Origin: Ailurus styani | Taxonomy: Eukaryota > Chordata > Mammalia > Carnivora > Ailuridae | Direction of reading: 5' to 3' | NCBI GenBank assembly: GCA_002007465.1 | Contig: LNAC01000003.1 | Span: 11,271,142-11,335,141, forward strand | DNA length: 64,000 bases | Shown: positions 57,377 to 64,000 of the stretch, one piece after another | Layout: every line of letters starts with the position of its first letter | How positions within the stretch are numbered: the first letter of the stretch is position 1 | Notes under the pieces: model-generated | Told to the model about the DNA's origin: nothing | The model's database searches: none | What the model saw: the letters and a program-made list of their open reading frames with translations, nothing else | Translations under genes and position numbers: made by a program

Positions 57377-57857
57377 ATTTTTTATTCTTTTATTTTTAGA
57401 AAGAGAGAGCTTGCAGGAGAGGAGTAGGGCGAGGGGGCAGAGAGAGAGAGAGAGAATCTATTTTTTTTATAAAAGTGATTTTATTTTTAAATTAAATTAA
57501 ATTTAAATTTTAAAAGATTGTTATTTATTTATTTATTTATTTATTTGAGAGAGAGACAGAGAAAGAGAGTGAGCAGGACAGAGCACAAGGAAGGTGAAGG
57601 GCAGAGGGAGAAGCAGACACCCCACTGAGCAGGGAGCCCAATGTGGGACTTGATCCGGGGACTCTGGGATCATGACCTGAGCTGAAGACAGACCCTTAAC
57701 CAACTGAGCCACCCAGGCACCTGAGAAAGAGAATCTCAAGCAGACTTTCCACTGAGCGCAGAGCCTGACCTGGGGCTGGATCCCACAACCCTGAGACCAT
57801 GAACTGAGCTAAAACCAAGAGCCAGACATTTAACCAGCTGAACCACCCAGGTACCTC
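57377..57857 (-). mobile_element. Older CAN-SINE, antisense, interrupted by a second one
   Basis: Its tail part is at 57377-57460 and its head part at about 57727-57857 ('tctcaagcagactttccactgagc', 'ccctgagaccatgaactgagctaaaaccaagagcc', 'gaaccacccaggtacc'). Target duplication agcataagctatgttt (57361-57376 and from 57858) shows both parts are one insertion. Confidence 0.92.
57461..57726 (-). mobile_element. Younger CAN-SINE inserted inside another CAN-SINE
   Basis: Long A/T tail on the left (attttttttataaaagtgatt...), then 'tttatttatttatttgagagag', 'cactgagcagggagcccaatgtgg', 'ctctgggatcatgacctgagctgaagacagac' and reversed head 'gagccacccaggcacct'. Flanks 'agagaatct' on the left and 'agagaatct' at 57728-57736 are the target duplication. 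Confidence 0.92.
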
Positions 57858-58574
57858 AGCATAAGCTATGTTTAAAATATACTTTGGCTAATACACCATC
57901 TGGCTCCCAATTTGGGATAATGAGAGGTATGGCATGATGGTAGGTAGTTCAGAAGAAAGCAAATTTGATGATTTGTTTCCCTGTCTTCATCCTTGCCAAT
58001 TACTCTCCAGACCTCTCTGATCACTCTTTGGTTTCCAGTATCTGTCCCATCCCTGGATCCTTTAGGCTTTCTGGAGGTAATGACTCCAGGGTACCACACT
58101 CGTTCTCTTAACTCTGCCCACACCTTGTTTCATTCATTAATAACTTATCCTCTATTACCCTGTTGATTTGTCACCATCTTACTTGAAAAAGACTGCAACA
58201 AACCCAGGGAATATACCTCATCAGTAAAGTTGGAAGTTGATATGTTGATAGCCCTAGAACAGGGACAATGAAGAAGGTCTGCCAAGTGTACACAAGGTAT
58301 GGGTGACGAAAGGGATCGGCAAGCCCGGTGTAAGGGTCGAACTACATCATTGCTAACATCTGCCATGTTTAACATTCTGTGATGCCAGCTCAGGGAGCAA
58401 CATGATCCTTAGAACTAGTTAGAGCCAAAGAAGGAAACAACAGAGCAGACGATTGGGGTAGCTTTTCCTATTTTGAGTTTTGTTGGTAAATGGTCCAAAG
58501 CAAGCAGGAAAAATGAACTGATATACAAAAACATAAAACAAAAAGCACTCAGTTTAAAATCAGAACAGTTGAAA

Positions 58575-58760
58575 GAGAGCCAACAGTGCGATGTTTATTA
58601 GCTATTTGACACTGACCAAGTCATTTCCTTACCCAGAATCTTAAGCATGCTAATATGTAAAATGGGGGTTAAATTGTCAGACCACATGGATCACCTGGTT
58701 GTTCTGGGGACTCAATAAGATGAAGCACGGGAAAGTACATTATTTTGCTAAAGCATTAGT
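58575..58760 (-). repeat. MIR, antisense
   Basis: 'ttagctatttgacactgaccaagtcatttccttacccagaatctt', 'atatgtaaaatgggggttaaattgtcagacc', 'gggactcaataagatgaagc' follows antisense MIR order. Confidence 0.6.
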
Positions 58761-59939
58761 GATACTGTAAATATGGATGTAAATATTTGCCTTCCCTAGA
58801 AATAGCCTAATAGGCACAAAAGAGTTCAATCTAAAATTATGAAACAGAGAACATAGGACATGCCATTTTCTTTGGGAAGAGAAAATGTTCTCTGCTTATC
58901 CATGGTGAATTTACCTTTTGATATCAATTTATAAATCTTTGTCTAAATAATGCACACTTAGACACAGCGTACCATAGAAACAAAGAGAAAACCCAGATTC
59001 ATTTTACATTATTTCTAACAAAAATATTCATTTTTCTGGCCATCATTTTACCAAAATATTTCTCTGATCTATATGCCTGATAATTTTTTCCTGACACTCT
59101 TTAGCATTTATCCAGTATAGTAATAAAAAATGTCATATTTCCAAAGCTTGAGGATGACAGCCACATGTATAGATCAAGCCCCAAGCAAGGCCTGGTCTGA
59201 GAGGAAGGCTGAGAGCCCATTCTTCCTGTTCCACAGTGCTCTCCCTCACTCTGTGGATAACCATGCTGCTTTGAATCAGCTATTCATGGCTTCATGCACA
59301 GATATGTTACCACAGGCCTTCGATTTGCTCTTATGTCTGAGACTAATTCAGAAAGGGCATTTATCAACTGTTCCTGCTTTCTTTGGTTCACACGTTGAAG
59401 TTTTGCTGACATCCACTGTAGAATTGAAATCAAATTCAATATCCCATCAATTTTCAGCATAGAAAAGCAAGCACATTTCAGCTGTGTCACTGCATCAGCA
59501 GTAAACATATTTAATAATATCAATTACTGACTTCAACACTTCCATGATCTGGAAAAACATACAGCATCTTCTAGATAGAGCTTTTTGCAACTAAGAGAAT
59601 AATGCATTTATTATAGAGTATGGAACAAACATTTTCAGTGGGTACTAATTATGCAGCTACAGGAACAGCATAATCTTTTCTGGTTCTTTATTTTGGGGAA
59701 ATAGAAATCTAGGATGAGGCACTAAATAAATCATCTATTCTTTCAGATATGGTTCCTTAAGCAATCATTGAATTCCTTTAGAGGAGATATATTTAAATAT
59801 TCCAGAGAGGTAAATTAATATTTTTTTCTTTTTTCTTTTTTTTTGAATTTGTAAGAAATTCCACACTGATTCTTAGAAATTATGGTTGACTAACTCAATG
59901 ATTATTAGTTGAATTCAACATAATGATAAATAAGTGGGT

Positions 59940-60130
59940 TTTTGTTATTTATCATGATGATCACCATACTCAGTTGCTTGCATCTTTTCTCATTTTATTA
60001 TACCAAAAGTCATATGAAGCAGGAATAAGTATACCCACTTTATAGATGAAGAGACAAAGCCTCAGAGATGGTAAATAACTCAAGACCAGAAGCTAGTAAG
60101 AGAGAGACAGTTTCTTTTCACTAATTTAAG
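59940..60130 (+). repeat. MIR
   Basis: 'tatacccactttatagatgaagagacaaagcctcagagatggtaaataactcaagaccagaagctagtaag' matches the MIR 3' half order. Confidence 0.65.
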
Positions 60131-61889
60131 ACTAAGTTTTTTCAGTGATGTTCTGCTGCTATTTTTTCCATACAAGGAGGCATTAGGGATTGATTTTTTT
60201 AAAATCTTGGTCTCTATGACTATAAGCAGGCTTCCTTTCTAGAAGTAAAACTTTGTCCACCGCCCTCCCTCCTTGTGGCCTTACACATAATACTACTCTA
60301 TAGAAGAAATTCTCTAGGTGATATTTTCTTGGAGATAATAAGTTAAAAAAAAAAACAAAAAGTGCCTAGCCACAGTCTTTTGTGGGATCTAATGTGCTTA
60401 GTTAGCTAAGGGTTGTATTGTGACTACCTCAACTCTGGAGACAATAATCAAATGAGGGCTCTGAAACGTAAGAAAGATTAAAAAAAAATTGGAGTTTTCA
60501 GAAGGATGGGGATGGGGTTCTGATTTAAGAAACATTCACCCAGTCAAAAGGAGATAGGACAGACAACCCAGGTCCCTTCCTTACCATTTCTCTATTACTA
60601 GGTTTATGAAAAATATGTTCCCGTTAATAAGGTAAATCAGTTGGCGCTACACTAGTAGTGATGGTGACCTTAGATTTTCATGACCAGAAATGTGATGGTT
60701 CAGTTCAGTATCTCTGGATGAGGAAACTGCATTCATAGGACTGGTCCTCAGGGCCCACAGAACTGAAACAGAAGCTGTCTTCTATTTACTTAGCTGGGAA
60801 AATGGTCAAACAAAGCCTCTGTCTACTAGCGTCGGAAAGGGAAAACCATAAGGAATCTGAGCACGATGCAGAGATGAGAGGTGAGAGGTCAGATCTGGGC
60901 TCTTGGAAACTGTCATTGTCCATCATGAAAAGAACCCACCCGCCTGGTGAGGAAGACAGACAGGGGGGTGGGGCAGAGGGTGAGCCAGTTCTCCACCTTG
61001 ACGTGACTGGAGGGGACTGCCTCCACCTGCTAGGACGAATTCCGCGGGGATGGCCGCAGGAATAGCAGCTCCAAGAAGGCAGTTTATTTGGAGACCAGAA
61101 CAGTGGGAATTTCTCCCAAACAGAAAGAGGTCTGGAGCAATGGCAGAGGATTAGCCCAAAGCCAGTGTGCCCGATGCCCCTGCTTCTCCAGAGTCGCTCA
61201 TTTACCTTTCTAGAGCAGAATGAGATTTGCGGTTTCTTTTACTTTTCTGCTTTTCATTTTCTCCTCGCTCTTTACACATATTATCAAATAATTTAATCCT
61301 CAACCCACAGTTATGTGGAAAGAAAAGATGTTCCATACTGTCAAGCAGTGTTTCAAACCCAGGCAATCTGGCTCCAGAATCCATGAACTTGATTACTTTT
61401 TCATAACCTCAGACCTTGTCCATCAACACTGGAACAATTTTGTCTAGAGAAACTTCATGGGATAGTGTGGTCAGTGTTGGTGAAGAAAGATTTATGTTGT
61501 ACTTTCTCCATTTTGGAAACTCTGAAGGACTACAGCTTCCTTATATGAAGGCCAATAAGGAACTATTGCCATCTGTCCAGCCTGGAGCCAGGACTCTGCA
61601 GGTAGATGCAGAAAAACAGACAGAGAGAACAGTCGGGGAGAGAAGAGACATCTGACGGCCCCTTGAAAAAAACGCTAAACAGACTGAACTTTCCTTGGTT
61701 AGAAGGTTTTGTAACAAAGGTTACAAAGGTTTGCAAACAAAGGTTTTGTATCATAACTTTGATTTTATTTTGTTCACAAGTGATTGCTAATAAGGCAGAT
61801 TTCTATTAATGGACAATTTTCCCTGCTCTTCCAGATTATTCAGCCCCATCTAAGAGGTTATAAGTATGAATTATTGTCATTACTGTAAA

Positions 61890-62010
61890 TATTTGTTTAT
61901 ACATCAGTCTCCTTCCATGGACTATGAGTTCTTTCAGGGCAACTCCTCATTTATTTCATCCCGGCATCTAGCTCACAGTGCTGCTCAATAAGTGGGAAAA
62001 CAAATGTTAG
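61890..62010 (+). repeat. L2 3' end
   Basis: 'ccatggactatgagttctttcagggcaactcctcatttatttcatcccggcatctagctcacagtgctgctcaataagtg' matches the L2 3'-terminal order (ctccttgagggcagggact ... gcctggcacatag ... ctcaataaatg). Confidence 0.55.
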
Positions 62011-64000
62011 GGTGGTTTCCAGCTCTTCCATTTGTGTCTCTAAGCTGTAGAATGCTCTCGTCAGATACTATGCTATGTTGCCATTCTCTGGCTATGGGCG
62101 TGATTTCACACCCTAAAAGAAGTAACCTATGATCATGTTCTTTATCAGGGCTTTGGGAAAATAGAGACTAGGGTCTTCTCCTGTGGACTGAAACCTCTTA
62201 GGACATAATCCAGTCACTACCTGTCCTATGGGAGATTTAGAACATATTTGGAAACAAACTTGGGCACAAGTTCACTTCTAAGTGAACGTGAATCTTGGTG
62301 AATATCACCAAGCACAGAGATAGAGGGGTATATGACTCCTGCATCTAATATATGTGTTCAGAGCTACTGAGCGGTTGTTATAATTAGAAGTCAAATAGTT
62401 AATATGGATTTCTTTTTTACTTTTAAAAATGAACCCTATCACTTGAATTATAAGCACTCTGTGATTCTCCAAAATATAAACTGCTCTAGTTTATCATATT
62501 TTATTTTTAGAATGATGTGCAAAAATTGAGGTGAGAAAATGACTTCTGCATATTTATTTATAATTCAGACCTGTTAATGGCTTGTGTGTGCATGAAATAC
62601 TATGAAGGTAAAAAGAAAAAGTTACTTCAAAAGTTGTCAGCTGAAGGGCCAACCAGAAAAGTTTTTAAAAAGCTAAAATTATTAAATGTCAGAAACAGAT
62701 TAATTTAATTTATTTGCTTTAAGAAGTGGTAGGAGAATGAAAGGTCATTTAATGTGGTTATTGGGATGATTTTTTGTCATATTTTTTCCAATGGATCAAA
62801 TAGGCATCATGACAATGTTGCTAATAGTTTTAATTTTTATATTATTTTGTATGTACGCACGGATATATGGGAGGTGGGTGGGAAGGCAAGTGGGCTTAGG
62901 AAGATGGGCCATCCTTCCCCATCAGGAAGGCATGCCTGCTGCATGAACTCTAATCAAAGAGCTAAAGTACTTGTCTAACTTAAAGATTTCATTCCAAATT
63001 CATTATTTAATTAACCAAGAAAATTTGCCATTATTTGATTTAGAACTATAAGATCTCCCTGGCTAAATTACACGCCTGTTTTATCAGCTATTTCTTGCCT
63101 CCTCTGACCACCCTATGGTTCTGCACTTTCTCCCATTATCTTCATTTAGACCTCATTATTGGGCCATTTGGAGCCTCTTGTCCCACTGACTAGAAACTGC
63201 CTTTTACCTCAGTGTCTGCACTTGATTTCCTTCTGTGTTGCCTTAAATCCCACCTGTAGTGCTCCTTGTCTCATGTCCATCCTCTCCATGGGCTTCTTAT
63301 TTCTTCCTGCCCTGCGTATCAGTGGAAACAAGGTGCAGATGGCATCATCTGCCTCCCAACTGCAACTGCAGTCAGCATACGTGGATCATCTGACTTCCCA
63401 CCCTAATTCCTACCATCATCTCAGAGAACGTCAACACCCATGTACGCGATTCTCTAACATATTCTAATTCCTCATTGAGCTATGAAGATACTCATTAAAC
63501 TTGGCTGTAGTCTTGAGAGTATTTGCTTCTGGAAGATTAAGTATCTGTGCTTCTGAATATCATACTCTATATTTCTAAGGCTTTCATTTTGTTATTTTCA
63601 TGAAATTGCTTTACTGATTTCCACGTAGTAGCAAATGTCCTGATTTTTCTTTGTTCTTCAAATGTATTAGTCCATTCCTCCATTAATGTCTGAATCCCTA
63701 TGTAGTGCTGTGTGTATTTAGGGAAAACTACTTATTGTTAGTGGTGCTGTCTTTGTTTTCATTACTATAATTAGTGCCCTGAAGGGCCCAGGGTTTATCC
63801 TTTTGGCCATTTTCTTATGAGTTCTCTTAGTTTTTTGACCTTTTCTTCCTTCACTGCCACTATCTGGAAAATTCTAACATTGTTTAATCCAAACCATTGC
63901 TTTTCTGATTTACTCTCCCATTCTCCTCAGCAATTTGTTCCTTACCCTCATTCTGCTCACATGTTCCCCTAACAACAGCTTATCCCAACCTTAGCCTTTT

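Larger units (their letters stand above)
57876..64000. other. Non-coding DNA without CAN-SINEs
   Basis: Only MIR and L2 fragments were recognised here. A GC-richer patch with several CpGs lies at about 60940-61060 and includes an 87-codon frame (60802-61065) of unknown meaning. 'aaggcagtttatttggagacc' just after it could be the poly(A)/U5 part of an antisense LTR; this is weak. No exon or RNA gene recognised. Confidence 0.4.

Overview
This window looks like ordinary non-coding DNA from a carnivoran mammal, most likely a mustelid (weasel, mink, badger or otter group). The evidence is at least 21 tRNA-derived CAN-SINE insertions (13 on the plus strand, 8 on the minus strand). The youngest carry the head GTTAAAGCCGCTGCCTTCGG, which I associate with Mustelidae. 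Between the repeats lie older mammalian repeats (MIR, L2, L1, MaLR and ERVL). I found no host protein-coding exon that I can defend. Most open reading frames are short, AT-rich and chance-like, and the ones that mean something are relics of endogenous retroviruses.

Layout: 1-9.97 kb is AT-rich and has no recognisable CAN-SINE; it may be a long 3' UTR or intergenic regulatory DNA. 9.98-13.2 kb holds four SINEs and an antisense MaLR-type LTR. 14.55-23.96 kb is one nested object. It is a plus-strand MaLR provirus (LTR, internal part, LTR) invaded by a minus-strand class I endogenous retrovirus (15.27-22.85 kb) with LTR, leader, gag, pro, pol and part of env. Two CAN-SINEs and a retroposed U6 snRNA copy later landed inside that retrovirus. 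24.96-25.03 kb is a CpG-rich 9-bp minisatellite. 27.6-33.7 kb holds an antisense LTR, a plus-strand ERVL-type element with its 5' LTR, and two diverged copies of an unidentified 220-bp sequence. 33.7-39.6 kb has five SINEs and an L1 ORF2 fragment. 42.5-44.6 kb has a class I solo LTR with clear TATA and poly(A) signals and, next to it, an LTR nested in another LTR-like repeat. 47.9-57.9 kb has scattered SINEs, one inside another. 57.9-64 kb has MIR and L2 only.

No genes act together here; the content is a stratigraphy of transposition. The retroviral genes are dead: the protease motif is mutated, the reverse transcriptase catalytic motif is missing, and stops and frame changes are frequent. 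The most unusual observations concern the assembly and allelic variation. Three single-N joins are flanked by near-duplicate sequence: one looks like a heterozygous SINE insertion with the empty-site allele still present, and the other two look like unmerged haplotypes differing by a few SNPs or a 4-bp indel. I did not find a convincing new biological system in this window.
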